Positions 1-10,628 of a stretch of DNA of 64,000 nucleotides are shown here, piece by piece. A model generated the notes under the pieces. The model was not told the DNA's origin and searched no databases. It worked only from the letters and a program-made list of their open reading frames with translations. A program made the translations under genes and the position numbers. Position 1 is the first letter of the stretch, and every line of letters begins with the position of its first letter. Where the stretch lies: positions 7,536,454 through 7,600,453 of the forward strand of contig OZ025218.1 of assembly GCA_964019055.1 (NCBI GenBank), given 5' to 3'. The stretch comes from Anthopleura xanthogrammica (taxonomy: Eukaryota > Cnidaria > Anthozoa > Actiniaria > Actiniidae).

Positions 1-669
1 CTTAATATTTAGTAGATTCCAGGCGTAACTTTTGCTTTCCAAGTACTAATCCTTGTGTCTTATATCTTCCGTTGTATCAAGCACATGAGTGCTCTTTCAT
101 TTTAACTAGACGCTATGACTGCGTTCACTCGGGCTTCCTGAGATAAAAATCGAGAATACATAGATTTCACTGTAGAATACATAGATTTCACGTCGAGATT
201 TTTTCGCGATTGCAAAAATTAGTTTATTCGCCTTCGTTTTTAACTCAGCGGCACAGAGGGCATGCACCTTAGAGCCCAGAGGACGATTTGTGAAGGAACC
301 ACGAAAAAAATTTTTGAACGCAGACATTCACAGGAAGACCGAGTAGTAAAAGCCTTTGTGGATCTGATGGCTTCTAGACACGTTGAAACATATGTTCACT
401 TTTATATGACAACGTTCTTGGGTGTATACTTAAAATAGAAATGCCATGAAATTAAATACTCGAAAAGAAATCTAATATATATATATATAATATGTATTTA
501 AAAACATTTTTAAAATGAATTAATTTATAAAAAGATTCAGGGCCAGGAAAAAACTCTCAATGACAAATATCAAGTCACAAGGCTAATTTACGTATCCACA
601 AAACGCTAAAGGAAGCTCAAAGCATGGGCAGGTCGCGTTTCTAATAATAGATTAATAAATAACAAATTA

Positions 670-875
670 ATCATATCCATTTGAAAATCATTAGCAAATC
701 CTGCAATCTGATTGGCTAAAAAGTGTGCGATTTAAGATTAATATTGAGATTTCAAAATGGATATGATTAATAGGTAATTATAGAACTTCGTGTCGTGCAA
801 TTTTGGGCTGAAATCGCTCTTTCGATTTCAGCCCAAATTGCACACCACTCAGTTCTATTACCATTATTAATCGTT
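670..875. mobile_element. Fold-back (MITE-like) element
   Basis: Two nested inverted repeats are visible. An outer pair is built on ATATCCATTT and AAATGGATAT. A near-perfect inner hairpin is built on GGGCTGAAATCG and CGATTTCAGCCC. Related copies lie at 25,563-25,765 (part of the segmental duplication) and 43,470-43,825, so it is a dispersed non-coding family. No transposase is present. Confidence 0.6.
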
Positions 876-893
876 ACATAGATAGTTGGAACT

Positions 894-970
894 CACTTTC
901 ACAATCAGTGGTTTGTGCTGACTCTGTACACAAGTTTAAGAAGAGCCTCAAAGGCCACTTATTTCAATAG
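894..970 (+). mobile_element. Non-LTR retrotransposon C-terminal remnant
   Basis: The frame reads WNSLSQSVVCADSVHKFKKS and ends FQ-stop. This is the form of the last residues of CR1/L2-like reverse-transcriptase ORFs (W-N-x-L ... FK-x-x-L). A second copy is at 25,793-25,863. No catalytic domain remains upstream, so it is a heavily 5'-truncated relic. The stretch up to about 1,860 may be its 3' UTR, because it ends with an AAATAAAG-containing tail near 1,815. Confidence 0.5.
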
Positions 971-1402
971 ATCTATGATGGCTATGATGTTGAAATCTCC
1001 AATCTTTTTTCCTCTTAATAAAATAGTATACGATATAAATACTTTCATTAGTTATTCTAAGGTTAATATTTCCTTCTGATATACTATTTATTGAAATTCT
1101 TGTGTGTATACATTTTCTTCCCTTTAAAACTAATTTTAATTTTGCTTAGATAGATCATCAATTTATACGTTTAGTAACTTTTTCTTCTTCTTTATTTTTT
1201 CTTGTTAACACAAACCCGCCCAGATTAGCTTAGCTATTTGCGGGGCAGTATATTTTATTTAATTGATGTAAATAATCTTGAAATATAAATAAAATATAAA
1301 AAATATATAAAATATAAATATAAAATATAAAAATATAGATCTTTTTTAGGTGTATTTCCCTTACTTTAAATAATTTGATTTCTATTTGGCAACGTAGATA
1401 TT

Positions 1403-1560
1403 TTCTTCTTCTTTTTCTTCTTCTTCTTCTTCTTCTTCTTCTTCTTCTTCTTCTTCTTCTTCTTCTTCTTCTTCTTCTTCTTCTTCTTCTTCTTCTTCTT
1501 CTTCTTCTTCTTCTTCTTCTTCTTCTTCTTCTTCTTCTTCTTCTTCTTCTTCTTCTTCTT

Positions 1561-1590
<30 letters not shown>
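1403..1590. repeat. (TTC)n microsatellite
   Basis: An almost uninterrupted TTC triplet tract of about 60 units. It creates artificial poly-Leu and poly-Arg reading frames on the two strands. The duplicated locus at about 25,930 has only a few triplets, so the tract expanded after the duplication or collapsed in the other copy. Confidence 0.95.
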
Positions 1591-1591
<1 letters not shown>

Positions 1592-1599
1592 TCATTATT

Positions 1600-2160
1600 A
1601 TATGTATTAACTATAGCTTTAGTATTTATCTAAATATATATATACATATATATCTCAGTATAGTATCATTTTATTAGTATAGTTTTAATGTCCTATATAT
1701 TACTTGTATTATTATCTTCCTTAAATCAATATTAGTCTAGGGGTTGACTTTATATGGGGATTTGGTTCCTCCCTGTCGACACCCTTTTTGTACCTTGTCA
1801 ACTATTTTCGCAAATAAAGCTGTTATATATAACCTTTAAAGTGCATTACAATACAAAACCACCGATCGAGGCGTCTATTTTGTTTTGACTTATGATTACA
1901 ACGTAACTTTCGCTTACCAAGAATAGACTTTCAGTTTTTAAACAAATCTATTCACAGTTCCAAAATTGCATCAAAATACCACCAAAAATTTGCTAAAGAA
2001 GTGGGAAAAGCATTTCAGAACGTAAAGAGCCTATACAATTTTTGTAAATAAAAATGTGGGAAATAATTTTCAATATTAAGGATAATTATATTATTGATTC
2101 GTAATTAGTATTTGATATAAATAGAACTCTCTTGTGCTGTCAATCACAATCAATATCCTT
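1600..2160. other. Non-coding 5' flank of SRCR copy 1
   Basis: AT-rich sequence without a supported exon. It holds the end of the LINE-like tail (to about 1,830) and then the immediate upstream region of the SRCR gene, which is conserved at 26,160-26,515. Confidence 0.6.
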
Positions 2161-2164
2161 ACTC

Positions 2165-2172
2165 TATTTATA
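2165..2172 (+). promoter_or_regulatory. TATA-like box of SRCR copy 1
   Basis: TATTTATA lies 120 bases before the start codon in the block CTATTTATACCTGATCACCG. That block is repeated upstream of copies 2 and 4 and, altered, copy 3. Conservation at one fixed distance from four paralogous first exons suggests a core promoter element. The transcription start itself cannot be seen. Confidence 0.5.
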
Positions 2173-2284
2173 CCTGATCACCGTGTCAGACTCATTTTTC
2201 ACTTACCTTCTGTCGTGGCTGCAACGTTCACTAGATTTCCCTACAAACCTCATCTTGGATAACGACCTGACGGCTGACTGATCG

Positions 2285-5200
2285 ATGGCGCGCCTTCTGC
2301 TGCTACTGTGTGCTGTGTTCTTGTTGGTGGACGGTGAGTCTAAAACTTGATCAAACATTATTTCTTATTAGTATACTTTTACTTGACTTTCGTCAAGGGA
2401 CAAAATCCAAATAACCATTTAATTCGAGTCTAAATCAAGGATAAGTCTTCGATACTGCATGAAGTATAGAAGGAAATTGATTTTCCAACTCCAAAATCGT
2501 CTAGACTGATTCCATAAGTCGGTGTTTTCGCTCTTTGTTGATTCTGGAGTCCACTATACCCCAAACGGGAACAAAAACTACGACTTATGGAATCAGTCTA
2601 AAAAATCGTCGCACAAGTTCTATTCAGTGATGTCTAAATTTTGAAATGATAAGAATGATACAAGAGTCAAATTTATCTTTCCATTAAAGTAAAACATTCG
2701 TTCATTCGTTCATTCGTTCATTCGTTCATTCGTTCATTCGTTCATTCGTTCATTCGTTCATTCGTTCATTCGTTCATTCGTTCATTCGTTCATTCGTTCA
2801 TTCGTTCATTCGTTCATTCGTTCTTTCGTTCATTCGTTCATTCGTTCATTCGTTCATTCGTTCATTCGTTCATTCGTTCATTCGTTCATTCGTTCATTCG
2901 TTCATTCGTTCATTCGTTCATTCGTTCATTCGTTCATTCGTTCATTCGTTCATTCGTTCATTCGTTCATTACTGAAGGGTATTATGGGTCATAACTAATC
3001 GAACAAGAACACACTTTAATATATCCTTTCCCGTTCAGTCCCCGGGGGTCGGAGGGGGAGGGGAGTTCAATGGACTATAGTGCATTCTTTTGTATAATTC
3101 TACCTTATTACAAATATATTATCTCGACATTTCACGATTTCATTGAATAAATTATCCATAATTTGTTTCCAAATATGCACAACTTCCTTTAGAAAACCCA
3201 TTTGTTCCTTGGTTTGAATTTAGTATATTGAATACTTGTTCCAGTCATTCATTGTTGATCAGGATCAATAGGCGCTAGTACTTGGTTCTCAGTAACAACG
3301 TCTTTTATCCATGCTTTTCAAAAATAGCGGGTCAAATAATTTTCGTGTCATTATTTTTTCGCGACACTTAAATTTTGCGATATTTCAAAATCGCGAAATT
3401 AAAGTTTCGCAATAAAAATTTCATGTAATAAGGTAAGTATTATTGAAAGTAAAAAAAGGCTAAACATTTTTTTTTCTCACGCCTGACTAGTGTTTCATAG
3501 CTAGAAAGTCAATCCGGATATTCAAAAAAACCATATTGTATTTAAATAGTGTTTGTTGTCGTTAATATCTGAGTGTCTGAAGACGATGTTGAACAAAGTC
3601 TTTACAACGTATTCCATTGTATACTGTTTACCTAACAACAAAACAGAACTAGCAGATGTTTTAGACTTGACGTAAAAATGAAAATACGAAGACATTTAAG
3701 TTTGTTCCTGTTTGTTACAGAAGCGAAGTCCAAAGTAGCTGTTCGTCTAGTGGATGGTAAGACTCCTAACGAGGGACGTGTAGAAGTAAGGTACAAAGGT
3801 ACTTGGGGTACCATATGCAATGATGGTTACTGGGACATAGACGCTGCTTATGTGGTGTGTCACATGTTGAATTACTCCAAGGCAGTTACAGCAACAACCG
3901 CTAACGTCAAAGGAACTGGTCGTATATGGCTTAAAGGGCTTTATTGCTGGGGATCCCAAGAAGCTATTGATCAGTGTCCTCATGATGGCTGGGGTAACAC
4001 TGCTGGTTGTGATCACAGCCGTGATGCTGGAGTGTTATGTGGCAATGCAATTAACGTCAATGTTCGTCTAGTGGATGGTAAGACTCCTAACGAGGGACGT
4101 GTGGAAGTACGGTACAAAGGTACTTGGGGTACCATATGCAATGATGGATGGGACATGTACGCTGCTTACGTGGTTTGTCACATGTTGAATTACTCCAAGG
4201 CTGTTAAAACAACAACTGCAAGCATCAAAGGAACTGGTCCCATATCGCTTAAACTATTGGGTGTTGGTTGCTATGGACACGAAAAATCTATTGATCAGTG
4301 TCGTCATGCTGGCTGGGATAAAACTGCTGGCTGTGATCACAGCCATGATGCTGGAGTGGTATGTGCCAGTCTAACACCAGGTACAAATAGATGAGTTACA
4401 AAACAAGACATTCATATGATCTTTGGTTTTCTATGCATGTCAAGAAACAAGGTTTTCAAATCATAAAGTGAATCAAAGTCTTGCATTAGTTTTTTTAGGG
4501 AATCTTTATCAAATGTTCAAGTTGCTTTTTATGTTCAGGCGTAAATTATAATAGATATCTATATATGTACGCATTTTCTCTCTGAACATCAAATCAAGCA
4601 ATGTAAGGAATATGGTTAGAATGTTGCTTGCTTATTGAACAATATTTGTTTCAGAGGAGAAAGCGATCAAAGTTCGTCTGGTGGGAGATCAAAACCATAC
4701 TGGCAAAGTAGAAATCAAGTATGAAGGGACCTGGGGAGTAGTGTGTGATGATTGGTGGGATATACAAGATGCTCACGTGATCTGCCGAATGCTCGGTTAC
4801 AAAACAGCTCAACACGCAATTCGGTACATTGAAGGAGAGACACCAAGAAGAATGCTCATGAATGAAGTGGGATGCAGTGGTAGAGAAACGTCCATAGCAG
4901 AGTGTGCTCACTATGGTTGGTGGAGAGTTTCTAGGTATTGCTCGAATAAACTTCTTGCTGGTGTGGTTTGTCAGACAAATGAAGGTAAGAAAGACAAATC
5001 TCTACTTTACTCTAATCGTTCAAATATCATCACATCAAAGCCAATCATCTACATAGTTCATTTGTTGATCAGATAAGAGCTTTAGTCAAGCTCTACTTAT
5101 TCTCTTTCAAACACTTGTTCAAGAGTCAGTTGTACAATGACCACACCGGCTTAGACGTCATATGCAGTGGGTCTATAGAGATATAATTCAGTATACTATA

Positions 5201-5877
5201 CTATCCTAGACTTATAATTTCCCCCTTATTAAGAGTCTAAAGAATCTAGAATTTTTAGGCTGTGATTATAATTCTGATGTTCAATTATTTGGATCTCAGA
5301 ATTTTGTATTCAGTTAAGAAATCTTGAGGTTTTCAAGATCTCTTAACTTTGATTGGTTGCTATAGTTACATTGTAGTTACTTGTGGAGATAAGAGGCAGT
5401 TTCTTTAGCTAGTTTATCATCGTTATATCGATTCGGTAATCAATGATTTACGATTGAGTAAGCTGTAAAATGTATTGAGAACGAAACAAGTTGGAGTAGA
5501 TGTGATGGTCAGGCACCGAGGCTGTAGCAGACGTTAATGACTGTGGATAGTTGGGTATGTACTGAATTACTTTTGTTAACACATGCATTAGTCAATTGGT
5601 TTAATTTCGTTAACTTTTCTTTTATTGGTTCAAGCTCTTTCATCTCTAATTATCTCATACCTTTTTTTGTTATTTGTTCAAACGTTTCATTCATGCATTA
5701 AACATGGATCTCGACTTCCATCTCTTCCTTCTTCCTTCACTCCCATTCAGTCGCCCACAATATTCAGTTTTTCATTCATTCATTCAACCGTTTGTTTTTC
5801 ATTCGCCCATTCATATTTTATTTCGTTTTGTTTTTTGCACTCTTTTCTCTTTCCACACAGGAATCCCATCAGTGTAA
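2285..5877 (+). CDS. SRCR copy 1: secreted three-SRCR-domain protein
   Basis: Exons: 2285-2333, 3721-4380, 4655-4984, 5861-5877. All introns are phase 1 and all junctions are GT/AG, giving about 351 residues. Exon 1 encodes a signal peptide ([16 protein letters not shown]). Exon 2 encodes two group-A-type SRCR domains in one uninterrupted exon, each with six cysteines and the [17 protein letters not shown] and GCDHS landmarks. Exon 3 encodes a third domain (WGVVCDDWWDI, GCSGRE). Exon 4 adds only G-I-P-S-V and a stop. SRCR domains are protein or polysaccharide binding modules of secreted and cell-surface receptors; the ligand here is unknown. Compared with copies 2-4 it lacks the fourth SRCR exon and every later domain, because the DNA corresponding to 13,475-14,608 of copy 2 is missing; the reading frame still closes. 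There is no membrane segment, so it is probably secreted. The terminal exon is inferred from homology with copy 2. Confidence 0.8.
2503..2599. mobile_element. Fold-back element in intron 1 of SRCR copy 1
   Basis: Terminal inverted repeats AGACTGATTCCATAAGTCG and CGACTTATGGAATCAGTCT enclose about 60 bases. The same insertion is at 26,883-26,979 in copy 4, so it predates their duplication. Copies 2 and 3 lack it. Confidence 0.75.
2697..2969. repeat. (ATTCGTTC)n microsatellite in intron 1, copy 1
   Basis: About 34 units of an 8-base repeat, with one variant unit near 2,820 (TTCTTTCG). The orthologous tract in copy 4 (27,077-27,757) is more than twice as long and perfect. Confidence 0.97.
2970..3720. 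other. Rest of intron 1, SRCR copy 1
   Basis: No exon is supported here. A short stretch at about 3,340-3,440 (CGCGACACTTAAATTTTGCG) resembles the internal part of the fold-back element at 17,075-17,548. A methionine just upstream (3,678) keeps the frame open into the SRCR exon, but the splice acceptor TTTGTTACAG at 3,711-3,720 is conserved in all copies and is the better exon start. Confidence 0.6.
5140..5860. other. Deletion junction and last intron of SRCR copy 1
   Basis: Up to about 5,140 the intron matches copy 2 (to about 13,474). It then jumps to sequence matching copy 2 from about 14,608 (GGTCTATAGA). From there to the acceptor CCACACAG at 5,853-5,860 it remains collinear with copy 2. 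About 1.1 kb with four coding exons has thus been lost. Confidence 0.7.
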
Positions 5878-5907
5878 AGAAGACAACAATGATGAACTAC
5901 TACAACA

Positions 5908-6292
5908 CAGGTAATAAAAATGTTTAACACATATAAACACTATTTCAATGACTTACCTAAATAATATTCTTCCTCTTTATCTCAGATGATGACGTCAGTT
6001 GAGTTACTGCACCAAGCTCTCTTCAGAATGCATATGATGTAGACAGACAAACAGACAAACAGACTGTAGACACTAATGAATCACAGGTAATAAAATGTTT
6101 AACACATATAAACACTATTTCAATGACTTACCTAAATAATATTCTTCCTCTTTATCTCAGATGATGACGTCAGTTGAGTTACTTCACCATGCTCTCTTCA
6201 GAATGATGTAGACAGACAGACAGACAAACAGACTGCATAGACACTAATGAATCACAGGTAATAAAATACTTATTACATATCAACACTATTTG
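5908..6292 (+). repeat. Tandem exon-like cassettes, 3' region of SRCR copy 1
   Basis: A unit of about 165 bases repeats. Each unit has a donor-like CAG-GTAATA, a short AT-rich spacer with CACTATTTCAATGACTTACC, an acceptor-like TTTATCTCAG, and a short segment with ATGATGACGTCAGTTGAGTT and ACAGACAGACAAAC runs. It follows the stop codon, so these may be spliced 3'-UTR mini-exons or simply a tandem repeat. Equivalent units follow copy 2 at 15,360-15,650. Confidence 0.55.
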
Positions 6293-7497
6293 AATAATAA
6301 TAATAATAAATCCTTTATTTCTATAGCGCTATTTACACTAAAGATCAATAGCGCTTAACAATTAATATATAAAATAGCTAGAAACGAAAAACTAATATGT
6401 ATATATATAAATATGATAACCAATTGAAAATAAAAAATTGTTCTAATAAAAAGAAAAAAATTATTCTAAAAACTAATTTGATTAAAAAAATGCCTGAGAG
6501 AAAAGATATGTCTTAACCTTAGTCTTAAAACTTTCTAATGTATCTGCATTCCTAAAATCCTGAGGGAGCGAGTTCCATAAAAAAGGGCCAGCTACAGAAA
6601 AAGCGCGACTGCCATACGTCTTAGTGCTATACTTAGGGACGCTTAAAAAATTGGCAGTTGATGAACGTAGCGCTCGCGATGGCTTATACCTATTAACAAG
6701 ATCGGAAATATACTGAGGTCCTAAGCTATGAATTGCTTTATAAGTTAAAACTAAGATCTTAAAGATAATTCTAAACTTCACAGGTAACCAGTGAATTCTA
6801 TTCAAAATAGGTGTGATATGCTCAGATTTCCGAGAACAGGTCAATAAACGAGCAGCTGAGTTTTGTACATATTGGAGCCTCTTAATTAAATAATCTGGTA
6901 GGCCATACAATAAAGAGTTGCAATAGTCAAGTTTCATAGTTATGAAAGCATGAATTAAAGTTTCACAAGTGTTCGACGACAAGTACTTGCGGATCTTTGC
7001 AATACTCCTCAAGTGGTAAAATGCTGACTTGCAAATACTGGACACTTGTTCCTCCATAGACAATTGGTTATCGAAGATAACTCCAATGTTTCTCGCTGAC
7101 TGTGATGGAGATACTACATCAGAACCAACCTTGATAGTGTCGATGGTTAATCCAGGACGGTTACGAGCGTGTAGTACAAGAAATTCAGACTTGTCGCCAT
7201 TCAACTTGAGTTTGTTATTAACCATCCAAAGATGAATGTCACGCAAGCATGCTTCGATTGCAAATAAGCAAAGCTGTTGACCATCTATCGTGGGTTCAAA
7301 CGATATGTAGATCTGCGTGTCATCTGCATACAGGTGGTATGACATGTTATGTCGTTTGATTATCTCACTTAAGGGCGAGGTGTACAACAGGTATAATACT
7401 GGGCCCAAGACAGAGCCTTGAGCGACACCATATGACAAAGTGTACTCCGGTGAGTCGACGCCATCGATGCAATGACGTAATGCAATGAATGACGTAA
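6293..7497 (-). mobile_element. 5'-truncated CR1/L2-like non-LTR retrotransposon
   Basis: The minus-strand frame (open from about 7,470 to 6,482) encodes the second half of a reverse transcriptase: YGVAQGSVLGP, then the catalytic YADDTQIY box, then a C-terminal region with LWNSLP near the end. The endonuclease and fingers are missing, so it is 5'-truncated and unlikely to be active. The 3' end carries a GCGCTAT...AAATAAAG stem typical of these elements and an ATT-rich tail at 6,293-6,310. It sits inside the 3' cassette of SRCR copy 1. The parent sequence CTATTTGAATGAC appears to have been split, leaving a short TGAAT duplication at both sides. Confidence 0.85.
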
Positions 7498-8440
7498 CTG
7501 ACTGATATTTTTTCCTCTTTGTACATTACAATGTACATACACTTCATAATAGAGTAGAGCGATAAAATAAGTATATAACAAATAGTAACTTACGTAGTCA
7601 AGAGTTAGTCTATCAATGTACAATACAAATACATCTGTAAGAAAACAATAAAAATACAAAAATATATAAATACGAAAACCAAAACATTTCCCCTCCCTCT
7701 CCCCCACCCCTTATTTCGCTTATCCATCCCCCGGCACAGGTTTGCAACCATACATGGTGAGGACTGTTCAGGACTTTCTCCCTACCCAATTTTTCTATAT
7801 ACATTCTTGATCTGGCTGGACCGTTTTGATTAATAACGGAATTCTCTTTATGAATGGATCGGTCTGGCCGGCAAGTTTGGAATAATGCCACTCGGGATAA
7901 TGTCGAAACAAAGATGGCGGCTCTAAATTCTCGTTTTGTCAGTGCTTTCATTTTGGAGTGAAATTGCAAAAATTCCAGAAAATCTTTTGGCTGAAACACA
8001 AGGAAAGCCACAAAATATTATTTTTAGAAAAATTCAAGGCGTAATAATTATGTTCTGTAGAAGAAAGTCATTTGTTTTTATAGTTTTCCGGCGCCAAAGA
8101 AGTTATGGTCGGAGCTTTGAATGTTTTCGTTTACTTGTCGTTTCATATGGTTTTCGCAATAAAATGAATAAAAAAACACATTCAGAATATGGAACAAAAA
8201 AGAACTCACTATAGTATTAACAAATTGGAACAAAGTGGTTTTACTTTTATAATTCAGGGAGCCTCGCTGTCTCATCAAGTATTTTTTTAACATTTTCGTC
8301 TAACTAAGCTTATTACTGTTTTTATTTCTACGCACTGATCGAGGCAACAGTACCGCGACAGGGAAATCGGGGAAAAAAAAGAAAAAAAAATTCCAATAAA
8401 ATGTTTTATCTTGTAGTTAAATTTTAATATTATTTCTCAT
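7498..8440. other. 3' flank of SRCR copy 1, no gene seen
   Basis: About 7,498-7,840 is homologous to the 3' flank of copy 2 (15,568-16,030), including CTGACTGATATTTT, the AATACAAATACATCTGTAA segment and CTGTTCAGGACTTTCTCCC. Some open frames cross the stretch but show no recognisable domain or codon pattern. Nothing is supported from 7,850 to 8,440. Confidence 0.5.
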
Positions 8441-8535
8441 TTTTATTCATTTGTAAAGCGCTGTTGAACTACACGGAATTAGCGCTATATAAAACATAAT
8501 AATAATAATAATTATTATTATTATTATAATTGCCG
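8441..8535 (+). mobile_element. LINE 3'-end remnant
   Basis: TTGTAAAGCGCTGTTGAACT ... AGCGCTATATAAA followed by a TAA/ATT repeat is the usual 3' terminal stem and tail of CR1/L2-like elements. No coding part is left. Confidence 0.55.
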
Positions 8536-8550
8536 TAAATTTAATAAATT

Positions 8551-8691
8551 ATAGACCCCTTGTACGTGACATCGAAGAAACTCAATATTTGCAGGAAAAA
8601 AATTTAAGAATATCAATCTCCTGAAAATTGGAATCTATTGTTTTGTCTTCCAAATTGAGCTACATTCCGAAGTGCTTCAAGGGGTCTATTC
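8551..8691. mobile_element. MITE-like fold-back, TAGACCCCTT family
   Basis: It begins ATAGACCCCTTG and ends CAAGGGGTCTAT, with an inverted inner segment around TTTGTCTTCCAAATTGAGC. Related copies are at 14,540-14,616 (partial) and 58,538-58,673. Confidence 0.65.
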
Positions 8692-9818
8692 GGTATTTTT
8701 ACATACCCTGATTGACAGTAGTGTATATCGCTCGATTTCCCTCTCGCGACTGTTGTCTCAATCAGCGCGTAGCAATGAAAACTGTGATAAGACTTAGTTA
8801 ATTTTTAAAGTTATTTTTTATCATATTTTGCATAATTGTTGTTATTTTCCATTGTTATGGGCTGTGTTTCAGTATATGTTTCAAAACGAATGCAAATTTG
8901 TTTGAATTTATTAAAAAAAAAAAAGAATTGGACTTTTAGGCTTTCTGTTAGCAATGTCTTGAAAAAAGGTTTGATAAACAATATTATTTGTATTAATAAT
9001 GTGAATATCTAAAATATCTTATTAATTATCTTATTAATTCAATTTTATATCTTGATAGCTAACTGCCTTAGTTTAACTTGAAGTTATTACAGTTAGCTTG
9101 TGCATAGTGTATGTAAACGTAATATATGCACAAATAAAATATAATGTCATTGTCATTGTCAATATCCAAAATACCCCTCCGTCATTTTGAACTTTACCAA
9201 AGTATTCTCCTTATTTTTGATCACTCAGGCTATAAACAAGAGAACAAATAAGTGCTAGCTGTAAACAATAAAGATTTACCAAAAGTGTTTCGGTTTTGGA
9301 TCAAAACAAATTATCTTGTAGTTTCCTCAAAACTCGAAGGAATTCCTAGTAAAAAAAATAAATATTTATCGGTAAATTAATTGCCAATAAGTTGATTTTT
9401 CACAAGAAAGAAAAGTTCTAATTATGTAAGAATTTCGTTAACAGAACCACGATAACCTAATGGCAATACACATGCAGATACGCAATGCACAAACTTATAA
9501 ATATATGTTCGCACAAATTGATTGAAGACATTTTCGCAATTGAGAATTAGGCAATTAAATATTATTAATTAAAAAAACCAAAAACATTTTGTTAATCAGC
9601 CTCTATCGACGACTATGATAAAAAAACTGCTTTCAAACTGTAGTTTATAGTTTGAGATAAAATTCATCAAGTAAAGCGATTTCGTAACAGCAACAAAAAT
9701 ATTTTGGCGCGTTTTGTTATCATGGTTATCGCCAAAGTTCTCGTATGGATATTCTCATGAATTCAATTCTCCCGCCTTTTTTTGCACCATTTTCTCTCAG
9801 TTCTAATTTTCCTAACAC

Positions 9819-9878
<60 letters not shown>

Positions 9879-10490
9879 TATTACTATTTATTCCCCTATA
9901 ACAGTGTCAACGGAGGATTTTCAAGCTCTCTATCTAAATGAGATATTTTGAAGTTAACTGGGCTATCTCGGTATCAGTTGTAAGCATTGGGTAAAAGCGA
10001 AACACGAATAATGTACGAGTTCACTAACGAAAGTAGTAAGCTCTTTCCCTGTGGTTTGATTAAGATTTCACTTTATCTGTTTTACTAACCTTAGGCTATT
10101 CATATCTAGACTAGCTTATTGTGAGAAAAAAAGAATACATATATTATTCATGTATGGATAGGGTTTTGGGAAACTAAGAAATTCCCTCTGGTTGGCGCCC
10201 AAATACTTGAATACATTTAATCTTAGTTAAAATTCTAGTAAAATATCAAATACCAGCGAAATTATTAAAAAATGATCAAAGGACGAATTTAATAGAGAAA
10301 TTCTGTAATTATTTTAGAAAATTTGTTAGATTTTTTTGTTCAAAAGTTTGAATAATTTTTATGATTATTTGACATGAACTGAACTCTTTTGAATCAAAAG
10401 TCCCCCTTCCCCCTCTCGGCTTCCAAGCTAGACTCGAAAGCGTAAAAAGGAGTGCTATAACGAACTGTGCTGTCAACCACGATTATACTA
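8692..10490. other. Intergenic, SRCR copy 1 to copy 2
   Basis: AT-rich with no supported gene. About 9,050-9,170 ends in AATAAAATATAATGTCATTG plus repeated TGTCAT, resembling a LINE 3' tail. An ATT triplet tract is at 9,820-9,890. The last 60 bases before 10,500 belong to the SRCR promoter block. Confidence 0.5.
9820..9890. repeat. (ATT)n microsatellite
   Basis: About 20 ATT triplets with two ACT interruptions near the 3' end. Confidence 0.9.
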
Positions 10491-10499
10491 CTATATTAC

Positions 10500-10507
10500 T
10501 ATTTATA
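10500..10507 (+). promoter_or_regulatory. TATA-like box of SRCR copy 2
   Basis: TATTTATA, 129 bases before the ATG at 10,629, in the same CCTGATCACCGTGTCAGACT context as copies 1 and 4. Confidence 0.5.
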
Positions 10508-10628
10508 CCTGATCACCGTGTCAGACTCACTCTAGTCATTTTTCACTTACCTTCTGTCGTGGCTGCAGCGTTCACTAGATTTCCCTGCAAACCTCATCTT
10601 GCATAACGACCTCACGGTTGACTGATCG

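Larger units (their letters stand above)
1..2690. repeat. Segmental duplication, left copy (pairs with about 24,890-27,075)
   Basis: From base 1 the sequence matches 24,892 onward almost base for base: the same fold-back, the same LINE remnant, the same 3' tail, the same promoter and signal-peptide exon, and the same ATTCGTTC microsatellite. Differences are small indels and the length of simple repeats; for example the long TTC tract at 1,403-1,590 is nearly absent from the right copy. The block therefore duplicated together with the SRCR gene that follows it. The left edge is cut by the window. Confidence 0.9.

Noticed and set aside
1230..1677. Poly-Arg and poly-Leu open frames
   Set aside because: Created by the (TTC)n tract; no codon pattern outside the repeat.
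3632..4016. Minus-strand open frames across SRCR exons (also at 12,426, 18,436, 28,332, 28,653 and similar)
   Set aside because: Antisense shadows of the SRCR exons; they recur in each copy only because the sense strand is conserved.
7613..8214. Open frames in the flank of SRCR copy 1
   Set aside because: No recognisable domain and not conserved as frames in the homologous flank of copy 2.
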